This document shows positions 9,349 to 16,800 of a DNA stretch of 19,902 nt, piece after piece. The position numbers and the translations under genes were made by a program. A model generated the notes under the pieces. The model made no database searches and was not told the origin of the DNA. It saw nothing but the letters and a program-made list of their open reading frames with translations. The stretch comes from Methanocorpusculum sp. (lineage in GTDB: Archaea; Halobacteriota; Methanomicrobia; Methanomicrobiales; Methanocorpusculaceae): NCBI GenBank assembly GCA_029986255.1, contig DALTYD010000016.1, forward strand, positions 1 to 19,902, given 5' to 3'. Numbering within the stretch: the first letter of the stretch is position 1; the number at the start of each line of letters is the position of its first letter.

Positions 9349-9628
9349 ACAACAGTGCAGAATTAAAAGCAAATAATTTCTAATGTAAAAATAAAACTTA
9401 CTGGGCTTTATCAGATAGAGTGAATGGATGGAGAGTACTCGCATAAACATCTCATAAATGCAATATGAACACAAAAAATGAAGGAACAAAGAAACAATAG
9501 TAATATAATAAATTAAATTCAAGACGAGAGAAAAAATATAGAGCCCACCGATAATTCAAAAAAATTAAACAAATCAAGATAGATAAATAAGCCATCTTTA
9601 CAAACGCTTTAGAATCCGAGGTTTATTA
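9349..9628. other. AT-rich intergenic region, cfbB to fdhA remnant
   Basis: No gene seen. It must contain the end of the cfb transcript and the former fdhA promoter. GAGGT at 9618-9622, seven bases before the fdhA ATG, is a retained Shine-Dalgarno sequence. A-rich stretches around 9551-9575 could serve as a TATA box but none stands out. Confidence 0.5.
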
Positions 9629-10023
9629 ATGGAAATCACGTGTGTGACGACGACTTGCCCATATTGTGGAGCAGGTTGTAGATTTAATCTAGTAGTAAAA
9701 GACGGTAAAATAGCTGGTGTTCAACCATGCCAACGCGGCCCAGTAAATGAGGGCAAACTCTGTCCAAAGGGAATATTTGGTTGGGAGTTTATCGAATCCA
9801 AAGATCGTCTGAAACACCAATGATCAAAGACAAAGCAACCGGTAAGTTCAAATCTGCATCATGGGATGAAGCACTTACAATAATTGTTGAAAATTTCAAT
9901 AAATACAATCCTAACGAAATCGCCGTTATCTCTTCGGATCGCTGCTGCAACGAAGACAACTATACTCTGCAAAAATTCGCAAGAACTGTCTTAAAAACCC
10001 CAAACATCGACCATTGTGCTCGC
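9629..10023 (+). pseudogene. fdhA: Formate dehydrogenase alpha subunit remnant (frameshifted and truncated)
   Basis: Encodes only the first 130 or so residues of a roughly 680-residue molybdopterin formate dehydrogenase. Visible: the [4Fe-4S] motif CPYCGAGC, the fourth ligand in GKLCPKG, then a single-base loss. After LKH the frame reads CAA TGA where CAC CCA ATG (HPMIKD) is expected, so one C is missing near 9818. In the next frame the homology resumes (PMIKDKATGKFKSASWDEA) and runs to DHCAR ending at 10023. There it stops matching the family, one or two codons before the position of the catalytic Cys or Sec; the frame then closes at 10086 in AT-rich DNA. The rest of the gene is absent. The start with its GAGGT ribosome-binding sequence is preserved. 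No formate dehydrogenase activity is possible from this copy. Confidence 0.92.
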
Positions 10024-10329
10024 TTCGAATACATATGTGTGAATATTCATATTTACACGAAAAATTTATTTTCATCTTTTTCTTGACACAAAAATATTCA
10101 AAAGATAGCCCGTTTCAATTTGATAAAGATAATTATTTTTAAATAATTTTAAATAGTTAATTAACTACCATCAAACTACCATCAAATCGAGATAGAATGG
10201 AGATCAAACAAATTATTATAAGCTAAAAGCATTCAGAGCTATGAAAATTGAAACCTCAACAGTGATAAAAAAGAAGAACGTTTTTTGGTAGATATGTTAA
10301 CCAAATAGTGCTAACGATATATCCAAAAT
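10024..10329. other. Very AT-rich region between convergent fdhA remnant and fdhB
   Basis: No gene or mobile element seen at the point where fdhA is cut off. It holds a perfect 14-base palindrome TAGTTAATTAACTA (10154-10167) and two adjacent copies of AACTACCATCA (from 10163 and 10174). On the minus strand, downstream of fdhB, a T-rich tract (about 10262-10279) probably ends the fdh transcript. Confidence 0.55.
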
Positions 10330-11586
10330 TCATTCTTTGAACACGTTTTCAAATATCATATCTGACCCAGTTGCATTCAAACGATCACGTTCCTCCATTT
10401 CTTCAGCATAGGAAAGAATTGGCATTGTCATATCATAACCTGGTTTATAACCAAACATTTTTTCCAACTCAACCTGTTGTGCATGCATAAATAATGCATT
10501 TGGAATGTCCATTGGGCAGAGTTCTTGGCATTGACCACAGTTGATACAAGAATCTGCAATGTGTGCAAAGCGGATCAGATGGAACATAAAGTCTGGTGGA
10601 ACTTGACCTGGTCGGACTAAATGGGGCTTTTTAGTCGAGCACTCAACACAGTAACAGATTGGGCAATTTTCAATACAAGCACGACAGGCAATACAGCGGG
10701 AAGACAACTTCATAATCTTCTCCAGTCGCTCACGTCCTTGACCTAATTCTGAAAACTGGCTATCACGATTCTTATCCCCGAGCTTCAACATGGTATTTTC
10801 CACCTTTCCACGGATCTCAAGACCTTTTGGTTCAGGTGCACATGTTGCAAGCATCCCGGCATTAATAGCCGAATCAAGAAGGGAAGCACCTTTTTCTGAG
10901 CAGACTTCCACAAACGTGGCTTTTCCTGCCTTTTCGCCTATAACACCCCAGTTACCGCATGCAAGATCTGCTTGGCGTGGGATTTTGCACTTGCAACGCT
11001 GGCAATTTTGTCGCCTGCCATAACCCTCAGGTTCCTCCTCTAGTTTTTCAATTGAAATCCCTTTGTGCTGAAGTGCTCCATTTTCATCCATGTACTCAAT
11101 AATAAACTGACCTTTATCGATCTCTTCTTTCACAACAGAATCTGGATTGACCGCATACTTGTCTAAAATCATCTCCCGAGCAACCATGGGTGAAACTGTC
11201 CCTCCACAATTCAAACCTATTAAAATCACATTATCCAAATTTATCTGTTGACGTTTGGCCAATTCATAGAAGGCCATGGCATCACAGCCTTTCACAGGAA
11301 CAGCAATCTTCATCTCACGGGCCCCACCAAGATATTTCTTTACCATTTTTGCCGACAGCAGTGTCCCACAATGTAACGATCCTGCTGACTTCGGCAGCTC
11401 TGCAGGATCGGTAATCAAAGTAAGTTTTGCATCATACAAATCCGCACCGCGACAAATTGCAAGAACCGCATCAACCATACCACTCGTCAGTGCATGTTGC
11501 AGAAGCGCAGTCACTGCTCCACCACATTCTCCTTTGATATCGCAGGAAGTCGTCCATGCATATACCATATCACCTTTTGCTGTCAT
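10330..11586 (-). CDS. fdhB: Formate dehydrogenase beta subunit FdhB (F420-linked)
   Basis: F420-reducing flavoprotein/iron-sulfur subunit of the FrhB/FdhB family; it normally passes electrons between FdhA and coenzyme F420 through FAD. The 418-residue protein begins with a C15/C21 segment (TTSCDIKGECGGAV) and has NCQRCKCK plus ACGNWG (195-213). It ends in two ferredoxin-type [4Fe-4S] motifs: CIACRACIENC (298-308) and CINCGQCQELC (347-357), each followed by Pro. No frameshift seen. Its ATG follows a perfect Shine-Dalgarno sequence embedded in the end of the upstream gene, so the two are translated together. The obvious upstream partner is the short FdhA-like protein, not a full FdhA, so its electron donor here is uncertain. 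Confidence 0.92.
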   Translation of the reverse strand: MTAKGDMVYAWTTSCDIKGECGGAVTALLQHALTSGMVDAVLAICRGADLYDAKLTLITDPAELPKSAGSLHCGTLLSAKMVKKYLGGAREMKIAVPVKGCDAMAFYELAKRQQINLDNVILIGLNCGGTVSPMVAREMILDKYAVNPDSVVKEEIDKGQFIIEYMDENGALQHKGISIEKLEEEPEGYGRRQNCQRCKCKIPRQADLACGNWGVIGEKAGKATFVEVCSEKGASLLDSAINAGMLATCAPEPKGLEIRGKVENTMLKLGDKNRDSQFSELGQGRERLEKIMKLSSRCIACRACIENCPICYCVECSTKKPHLVRPGQVPPDFMFHLIRFAHIADSCINCGQCQELCPMDIPNALFMHAQQVELEKMFGYKPGYDMTMPILSYAEEMEERDRLNATGSDMIFENVFKE

Positions 11587-11588
11587 GT

Positions 11589-12758
11589 TTAGACCTCCTT
11601 AATGAATACACCATCTGGCTTTGCTATCTCCTCATAGGAAATGGTTGCATATGCTGGAACTGATACCGCGAGATCTGCAAAGATTGCAGCTTTATCTTCC
11701 CAGGCATACTTTCCATCAGAAAGCAGACTAATTATTTCGCATGGGCACTTAACTCCTTCTGATGCTGCAACAGCAGCATGAACAGTTTGGACACGACCCT
11801 CCCAATTAGTAACAGTTCCTGGATATTCATTCACAGCAGCAGAGGGAAGGACAACCGTTGCAGCATCGGAGAGATATGTTGCATTACTGCCAACTGCAAC
11901 AATCATTTCAAGTTTCTCTAGATTTGGCATGAGATCGGCATACAGATCATCTTCAAACTCCGGTGTTTCAGTGAATATAAACAGAGCCTTCGTTTTCTCT
12001 CCGAGAACAAATCGATCAAGACCAAGCATTGCTGCGCAACGACCATTGTTCGTTTCATAGAGGACAGCAATTTTTGCTGATAGCGTAGTGGCAATTGCAG
12101 CAGCATTGGTATCACCCGCAAGATACATCACAACAGGGTTCGTAGCTGCAGAAAGTTCTTTGGAGAATTCATCGGGGATACTCGTGTACTCATCCTCAAT
12201 GATTGCAGTATCTGCCTGAACGGAAGTGTAGGATTCAGGACCAAGGTACAACAGCTTACCTCCATTAGCTTGTACATGATATAAACGGCGACCTGTAATT
12301 GGCAAGTGCTTCATCACATCACCAATCATCAAAACAATGTCTGCCTTTCCAAGATCAGCTATCGTTGTTGTGGATTCCCCATAACCACCACCTACAACAC
12401 CAATGGTTGTGGCTCCAAGAATCTCACGGGCGTAACGTGTTACAAGGAACATAGCTTCATTCGTCAAACGCGAGGATATCGCAACTGCAATTTCGTCACT
12501 TGAGTATGCAGAAAGTTTTTTGGCCTCAGAAATAGCAGCATCCCACGTGACAAATTCACCTTTAATGGAGGGATTCTCTATACGCCACTCAGAAAGTGCC
12601 TTTGCTGCATGTAATCCACGAGTACAAAGTTTACCAAAACAGACTGGTGAGCGATGATAGGGTGCAACCCCCACAGCCTTTCCTCCCGAGACAATAAGAT
12701 TGAGGCTACATCCTGTCCCACAGTAGGGGCAGATGGTAGTTACATATTCCATTTCCAT
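11589..12758 (-). CDS. Short FdhA-like molybdopterin oxidoreductase lacking the catalytic Cys/Sec segment
   Basis: A 389-residue relative of the formate dehydrogenase alpha subunit. The N-terminal [4Fe-4S] site is intact: C10, C13, C17 in CPYCGTGC and C45 in GKLCTRG (with an extra C40). It then follows FdhA through the WDAAI, SSRLTNEA and YAREILGA segments. Where FdhA has DHCARL followed by the catalytic Cys/Sec and His, this protein reads TIGVVGGGYGEST, with no Cys, Sec stop codon or His. The following IADLGKADIVLMIGD matches FdhA again. The middle is shortened, and the protein ends soon after the VLPSAAVNEYPGTVTNWEGR region, so the C-terminal cofactor-binding domain is absent. The frame is clean and the composition coherent, so it looks like a maintained gene rather than debris. 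It is coupled to fdhB. Likely roles are electron transfer or scaffold, much as the molybdopterin-like part of NuoG; this is inference. ATG at 12752 is an alternative start. Confidence 0.8.
   Translation of the reverse strand: MEMEYVTTICPYCGTGCSLNLIVSGGKAVGVAPYHRSPVCFGKLCTRGLHAAKALSEWRIENPSIKGEFVTWDAAISEAKKLSAYSSDEIAVAISSRLTNEAMFLVTRYAREILGATTIGVVGGGYGESTTTIADLGKADIVLMIGDVMKHLPITGRRLYHVQANGGKLLYLGPESYTSVQADTAIIEDEYTSIPDEFSKELSAATNPVVMYLAGDTNAAAIATTLSAKIAVLYETNNGRCAAMLGLDRFVLGEKTKALFIFTETPEFEDDLYADLMPNLEKLEMIVAVGSNATYLSDAATVVLPSAAVNEYPGTVTNWEGRVQTVHAAVAASEGVKCPCEIISLLSDGKYAWEDKAAIFADLAVSVPAYATISYEEIAKPDGVFIKEV
11592..11600 (-). promoter_or_regulatory. Strong Shine-Dalgarno sequence of fdhB inside the fdhA-like 3' end
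   Basis: AAGGAGGTC forms the last three sense codons of the FdhA-like gene (Lys-Glu-Val) and lies 5 bases before the fdhB ATG. It is one of the best matches to the anti-Shine-Dalgarno in the window. It fixes the fdhB start and implies translational coupling. Confidence 0.85.
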
Positions 12759-13146
12759 AGTTGTTCATATAAAATTCGACAATCACTACATATAATCCTA
12801 AAGTTAATTTAACTTCATAATCAGAAATTTTTGGTGATTATAAGTGGGTTTGTTAATTAAGTACAATATACACATATAACAAGAAATTATGAGGAGTGCT
12901 TTATTGCGCGCAAGAGAGAGAGAAGATACCTATCCAAGTGAGGGAGCTAAAAATCACGAAAGAGGCTCTTCAGTAAAGGATTGATAACGCAAGATTCTGG
13001 TTTTGAAAACACAGTAGATATCTATAAAAATTTAATGATATTATCCATCAATGACGTAATGAGATAAATGTTATATTTATAAAATAGAGCATAAAGAAGA
13101 GAGAAAAACAAATGTAAATAAAGAAATATAAAATCTTCAAAAAAGA
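12759..13146. other. Intergenic region upstream of the fdhA-like/fdhB unit
   Basis: About 390 AT-rich bases without a recognisable gene. The first 60 bases form the promoter side of the fdhA-like gene: a dyad AAGTTAATTTAACTT (12801-12815) sits upstream of a possible TATA element (about 12789-12797, minus strand). GTTAATTAAG at 12852-12861 is a related half-matching dyad. The remainder, including a purine-rich tract near 12910-12925, shows nothing I can assign. Confidence 0.5.
12789..12815 (-). promoter_or_regulatory. Putative promoter with operator-like dyad for the fdhA-like gene
   Basis: On the minus strand the 7-base inverted repeat AAGTTAA-A-TTAACTT lies immediately upstream of ATTATATG. 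That element would place a transcription start within about 10 bases of the ATG at 12758. A dyad adjoining a TATA box is a common archaeal repressor or activator arrangement; no regulator can be named. Confidence 0.4.
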
Positions 13147-13148
13147 AG
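13135..13148 (-). terminator. T-tract hairpin ending tRNA-Thr
   Basis: On the minus strand the tRNA 3' end runs into CTTC-TTTTTT-GAAG, a 4-bp inverted repeat with six T in the loop. Oligo-T is the usual archaeal termination signal, so this is the probable end of the tRNA-Thr transcript. Confidence 0.55.
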
Positions 13149-13219
13149 CCTCAGGCGTGATTTGAACACGCGACCTCGTCCTTACCAAGGACGCGCTATG
13201 CCGGCTAAGCCACTGAGGC
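13147..13219 (-). tRNA. tRNA-Thr(GGT)
   Basis: Complete 73-base cloverleaf on the minus strand. The acceptor stem is GCCTCAG/CTGAGGC with discriminator T. The anticodon stem is CGTCC/GGACG around loop TTGGTAA, giving anticodon GGT (threonine ACC/ACU codons). The T arm GCGTG/CACGC encloses TTCAAAT and pairs perfectly. CCA is not encoded and there is no intron. Confidence 0.95.
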
Positions 13220-13248
13220 GCTAATTGTTAATAGTGTATGACACATAT

Positions 13249-13262
13249 GTATTTAAATATAT
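13249..13262 (-). promoter_or_regulatory. TATA box for tRNA-Thr
   Basis: ATTTAAATAT at 13251-13260 is centred about 36 bases upstream of the mature tRNA 5' end. This spacing suits transcription starting a few bases before the tRNA. Confidence 0.6.
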
Positions 13263-13335
13263 TTATTTAGAATAAAAGAATAGCCCCATGATGCATTTAT
13301 TTTTGCCACAACAATGGAGAATAACCTACATTCTA

Positions 13336-14559
13336 TCAAAAAGACTTAAGGATACGCTGCGATGCAATATAGGCAGTCGAAAAACAGGCCTGAAGATTAT
13401 AACCCCCTGTATCTCCATCAATGTCCAAAACTTCACCGATGAAAAATAACCTTGGTCTGAACTTGGACTCACACGTTTTCTTATTGATCTCACCTAGCAC
13501 TACACCACCAGCCGTAGACATGGCAATCCGGAAATCACCCACATGATCAATTATCCCAGGATATGCAGTAAGATTCTGCACCAACCGGGACCGCTGGATT
13601 GAGGTCAACTGAGAACCAGTTGTCCATTCTGAAATCCCTGATTCCCTAACCATTTGTTTTATCACTCGATTTGGACAACCAAGGAAATTCAAAAGATTTT
13701 GTACTCGTTTATCCCCAAATGAGGATGAGAAATTACGAATAAGAACATCTAGTTCCTCAGAATTCAAAGAAGAAAATGCAATCTTAAGTAGATCACCATC
13801 TCGCATCCAACGTGATGCATTTAATATAACTGGTCCAGAGTATCCGAATCGCGTAATCAACAGATCACCACAGCACACGAACTTTTGCCTTCCATTGCGC
13901 CAAATCGACACCCTTACTCCAGGAATTGAAATGCCCGATAGAGCCGTTAATCGGTGATCTTGAATATATACTGGGGTAAGTGCTGGACGTGGTTTCTCAA
14001 TCGAATGACCTAAATTCTTAGCAAAAGTAAGGCCATCGCCAGTTGAACCTGTTTGTGGATAGGACATCCCACCAGTTGCAAGAACGAGATGTTTCGCACA
14101 ATATATATTTTTTGGGGTCCTTACTACATATATCCCACGGTCAACGGAGACATTTTCAGCAGGAGTATCACAGAGAATTTCTGTTTCAGCTTGATGGCAG
14201 GAATCCAATAACACATCTAGAATATCATTCGCAGAAAGTGATTCTGGAAATACATTTCCCGAATCATTCACCAAAAACGAAACCCCACGATCCTCAAAAT
14301 ACTTCAATAATGATGTGTTGGGATAGGCCATTAGTGCGGGGCGCAGAAAAGGCCCATGAACACCATAGTGGTTAATGAAATTTTTCACATCACCTACATG
14401 AGTTATATTACACTGACCAGAACCAGAAAGCAGAAGCTTCCGTCCAGGTAGAGGCATTTTTTCCAGTATCAGTACCCGTGTCGAAGAAAGATGTGCTGCA
14501 CAGAACAGACCAGCAGGCCCCGCTCCAATAATGATACAGTCATACTCTCGGCAAGACAT
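13336..14559 (-). CDS. HI0933-type (BaiN/RdsA family) FAD-dependent flavoprotein
   Basis: A 407-residue NAD(P)/FAD-dependent oxidoreductase of the HI0933/YhiN family. The N-terminal dinucleotide-binding motif is IIIGAGPAGLFCA (10-22), followed by LEKMPLPGRKLLLSGSGQCNIT, whose GRKLLxSGxGxCN core is diagnostic for the family. LATGGMSYPQTGSTGDG is the second FAD-contact region, and the C-terminal GEVLDIDGDTGGYNLQ is the third. The substrate is not established for archaeal members. It is a single gene on the minus strand, downstream of a divergent region shared with the uS15 operon. The ATG at 14559 has a purine-rich GGAAGA about a dozen bases upstream. The protein appears intact and cytoplasmic, with no signal peptide. 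Confidence 0.92.
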   Translation of the reverse strand: MSCREYDCIIIGAGPAGLFCAAHLSSTRVLILEKMPLPGRKLLLSGSGQCNITHVGDVKNFINHYGVHGPFLRPALMAYPNTSLLKYFEDRGVSFLVNDSGNVFPESLSANDILDVLLDSCHQAETEILCDTPAENVSVDRGIYVVRTPKNIYCAKHLVLATGGMSYPQTGSTGDGLTFAKNLGHSIEKPRPALTPVYIQDHRLTALSGISIPGVRVSIWRNGRQKFVCCGDLLITRFGYSGPVILNASRWMRDGDLLKIAFSSLNSEELDVLIRNFSSSFGDKRVQNLLNFLGCPNRVIKQMVRESGISEWTTGSQLTSIQRSRLVQNLTAYPGIIDHVGDFRIAMSTAGGVVLGEINKKTCESKFRPRLFFIGEVLDIDGDTGGYNLQACFSTAYIASQRILKSF

Positions 14560-14602
14560 ACATAAATCTATTCTTCCACAATCCTTATTTTATCTTCCAT
14601 CC

Positions 14603-14629
14603 TAAAAATAAAAAGCACTTTACAGTGCT
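14603..14629 (-). terminator. Hairpin plus T-tract in the HI0933-uS15 divergent region
   Basis: AGCACT-TTAC-AGTGCT (14614-14629) is a perfect 6-bp inverted repeat. On the minus strand it is followed by TTTTTATTTTTAG, giving a terminator-like shape for transcription running leftward. On the plus strand the A-rich side could instead be promoter DNA with the hairpin near a transcript start. Confidence 0.45.
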
Positions 14630-14861
14630 GGCTGAAGTAAGTCCGACGTGTCAGTCTATCACGACACTGCCGTTACTATGGCTCTGGGATTACGACGAGT
14701 CAGTTATGGTTCCGCAGATATCGGCGGAAATCCTATAAACAACAAAATATATGTTGTAACTGCTCTTTTCGTGACTTACGGCTGTTTCCATTTGATTCCG
14801 CAAGGGAAGCAGTTATCCATCTGTACGGGGTGGACAGTCCATAAATCGGAGGTGAAAACTA
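14630..14861 (+). promoter_or_regulatory. Structured leader/promoter region of the uS15 operon
   Basis: About 230 non-coding bases, visibly less AT-rich than other spacers here. Possible stems: GTGTC/GACAC (14648-14667); TTCCGC/GCGGAA (14710-14715 with 14724-14729); ACAACA/TGTTGT (14739-14744 with 14752-14757); AACTGCT/AGCAGTT (14758-14764 with 14808-14814); and CTGT/ACAG (14821-14837). The third and fourth stems abut. CCTATAAA at 14732-14739, preceded by GCGGAAA, could be the TATA/BRE of the operon, with a start near 14761 and a leader of about 100 bases. GGAGGTG at 14848-14854 is the Shine-Dalgarno sequence of uS15. A 102-codon frame crossing this region is judged non-coding. A separate small RNA cannot be excluded. 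Confidence 0.5.
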
Positions 14862-15320
14862 ATGGCACGCATACATGCAAGAAGAAGAGGAATCGCCTCC
14901 TCAGTTCGACCATTCCGTCAGGATGTTCCAAAATGGTCCAACACAGATGTACATGAGATTGAGAAGAGAATCATTGAACTGCGCAAAACAGGTCTGACAT
15001 GTGCGGAGATCGGATTAGTCTTGCGTGACAAGTTTGGTGTCCCAAATATAAAGCTTGTCACCGGTAAGAGAATTACTGCCATCGTCCGTGAAAACGATCT
15101 TGACACAGACATTCCCGAAGATCTCCGTAACCTCATGCACAAAGCGCTCAATATGCGCAAGCATCTTGGGGGAAACAAAAAAGATCTTCACAACAAACGT
15201 CAGCTTCAGCTGACAGAGTCCAAAATTCGCAGATTAGTGAAATACTATGTAGGTACCGGTCGCCTGCCGCAAGGATGGACATACAAACCGGAGACGGCAG
15301 AGATCCTCCTATCCAGATAA
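14862..15320 (+). CDS. rps15: Small ribosomal subunit protein uS15 (archaeal S15)
   Basis: Core 30S protein that binds the central domain of 16S rRNA. At 152 residues it has the archaeal/eukaryotic N-terminal extension (MARIHARRRGIASS, then RPFRQDVPKW) before the conserved S15 core. It shows the typical LRKTGLTCAEIGLVLRDKFG segment, HLGGNKKDLHNKRQLQ, and the C-terminal ESKIRRLVKYYVGTGRLP. A GGAGGTG ribosome-binding site fixes the ATG. It is the first gene of the run uS15, DHH nuclease, Pcc1, eS1, whose tight spacing indicates one operon. Confidence 0.97.
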   Translation: MARIHARRRGIASSVRPFRQDVPKWSNTDVHEIEKRIIELRKTGLTCAEIGLVLRDKFGVPNIKLVTGKRITAIVRENDLDTDIPEDLRNLMHKALNMRKHLGGNKKDLHNKRQLQLTESKIRRLVKYYVGTGRLPQGWTYKPETAEILLSR

Positions 15321-15339
15321 AATCCTCATTCTCACCGTT

Positions 15340-16551
15340 ATGTCACTTGAAAGCGCGGCAAAAACCCTGGCAAACCATATCGCATCACAGGAGTATATAG
15401 AGATATACTCACATTACGATGCAGATGGTATAGCAGCTGCTGCAATCATATCCCTTGCCCTTTCAAGGGCAGAGATAGCCTTCAAACTCAGGATTTTGCC
15501 AGAAATATCAAAAATTTATGTGGAAAATCCAGAAATATCTCTGTTGTGTGACTTCGGGGCTTCATGTACTGATCTTGCGGAAAGCACAATGATTATTGAC
15601 CATCATGTCCCCTACAATCACTCCCCATATCATGTCAACCCACACCTATTTAGTGAGGATGGAGATAATGAACTCTCAGGAGCCGGTTGTGCATATCTTG
15701 TAGCAAACGCACTGGGTGACAATCGCAATTTAGCAGGCCTTGTGATGCTTGGCATTCTCGGTGATAATCAAACTCTTTCAGGAAGAAATCAAACAATTAT
15801 TGGAGATGCAGTAGCAAACAATCTGATAAATCCAAGTAGAGGTATTCTCCTTGCCGGAAGGACAACAACGGAGCAGATTGCACATTCCCTACACCCCTAT
15901 CTCCCAAATCTCTCTGGTAATGATGATAGAGCAGCAGCTATCGAAAACGCATGTCAATCCAAAGTGTCTAATGATGCGTACACAACCTGTGTGCTTTCGC
16001 AAATTGTGCTTAATTCGAATGCGTCGTATAGTGCCTTGATGAGACTATATGGAGACTCTTGGAGTCTAGAACGTGAAGTCATTCCTCATGCACATACATT
16101 TACTGCTGTTGTGGATGCCTGTGGAAAATCAGGTAACCCTGGGATTGCCTATGCGCTTTGCTGCGGTGATGCATCGTATCTGGAAGAAGCATGGGAAATT
16201 GCAGCATCTTATCGAAATCGAGTAATCACTGCTGTTAAAACCGCTAAGAAAATCCGAGAAAAACCTGCCATTTGGATTGTTAATGACTATACTACGACAA
16301 GTGATGCAGCGGGTGTATTCGTCGAATCTACAAATAGTCCCGTATTTGTTCTTGGGAGGAAGGCAACCTCTTTGCAGGTATCAGGCCGAGCACCACGAAA
16401 TTCTTCAATAAATCTCGAAAATATCATTAGAACAATTGCGCTGTCCTATGATGGTTCAGGAGGCGGGCATCAACACCGTGCCGGAGCAGAAGTTCCAATT
16501 GAACATGAGGAGGAATTCCTTGCAAATCTAGAGGCAAAAGTATGCATGTAA
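15340..16551 (+). CDS. DHH-family phosphoesterase, RecJ-like (archaeal GAN-type)
   Basis: A 403-residue DHH/DHHA1 phosphoesterase. Metal-binding motifs are in order: SHYDADGI (H25, D27, D29), CDFGAS (D71), IIDHHVPY (D87-H88-H89), and the C-terminal DHHA1 signature GSGGGHQHRAGA near 372-383. Archaeal members of this group include the GINS-associated 5'-3' single-strand nuclease and a paralogous RNase. The uS15 and KEOPS neighbours do not decide between a replication and an RNA role. It starts 19 bases after uS15, and its end overlaps the start of pcc1 by 10 bases. All catalytic residues are retained, so it should be active. Confidence 0.9.
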   Translation: MSLESAAKTLANHIASQEYIEIYSHYDADGIAAAAIISLALSRAEIAFKLRILPEISKIYVENPEISLLCDFGASCTDLAESTMIIDHHVPYNHSPYHVNPHLFSEDGDNELSGAGCAYLVANALGDNRNLAGLVMLGILGDNQTLSGRNQTIIGDAVANNLINPSRGILLAGRTTTEQIAHSLHPYLPNLSGNDDRAAAIENACQSKVSNDAYTTCVLSQIVLNSNASYSALMRLYGDSWSLEREVIPHAHTFTAVVDACGKSGNPGIAYALCCGDASYLEEAWEIAASYRNRVITAVKTAKKIREKPAIWIVNDYTTTSDAAGVFVESTNSPVFVLGRKATSLQVSGRAPRNSSINLENIIRTIALSYDGSGGGHQHRAGAEVPIEHEEEFLANLEAKVCM

Positions 16552-16748
16552 CAGGGACAATTGTATCAGTCCATACTCATCCTGATCATGTCGCATTGAC
16601 CCTTGCACCAGACTCAGACGGAACTATGAGTGTTGAGGTGGTGGAAGGCCACGTCATGGCAAAGATAGATGGATATTCACTTAGAACAGTGATTGCAACG
16701 GTAGATGATTATCTAATGAATTTATCCGTCTCGGAACAATTGTGCTAA
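16542..16748 (+). CDS. pcc1: KEOPS complex subunit Pcc1
   Basis: A 68-residue protein matching the small Pcc1 dimerisation subunit of KEOPS, the complex that installs N6-threonylcarbamoyladenosine at position 37 of ANN-decoding tRNAs. Evidence is the short alternating beta start (VTGTIVSVHTHPDHVALTL), the central VEVVEGHVMAKIDG and the C-terminal helix SLRTVIATVDDYLMNL, the most conserved part of the family. It is slightly shorter than typical (75-90 residues). It overlaps the DHH gene in another frame, and eS1 follows 52 bases later. The identification rests on the C-terminal motif and the conserved archaeal neighbourhood. Confidence 0.8.
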   Translation: MHVTGTIVSVHTHPDHVALTLAPDSDGTMSVEVVEGHVMAKIDGYSLRTVIATVDDYLMNLSVSEQLC

Positions 16749-16800
16749 CCACATGAAGGTCCGAGTACACAAATCCAATTTCAAAAATTAAGGTGATACC

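Noticed and set aside
10024..10329. Insertion sequence or attachment site at the fdhA break
   Set aside because: No transposase-like frame and no terminal inverted repeats; the 11-base direct repeats are adjacent to each other rather than flanking an element.
14790..14820. CCGCAAGGGAAGCAG resembles helix 8 of SRP RNA
   Set aside because: The flanking sequence cannot form the long helix 5 or an Alu-type domain, and AGCAGTT pairs better with AACTGCT upstream; probably coincidence.
14648..14956. 102-codon open frame over the uS15 leader and start
   Set aside because: It overlaps uS15 in another frame, has no ribosome-binding site, resembles no family, and crosses sequence better explained as leader RNA.
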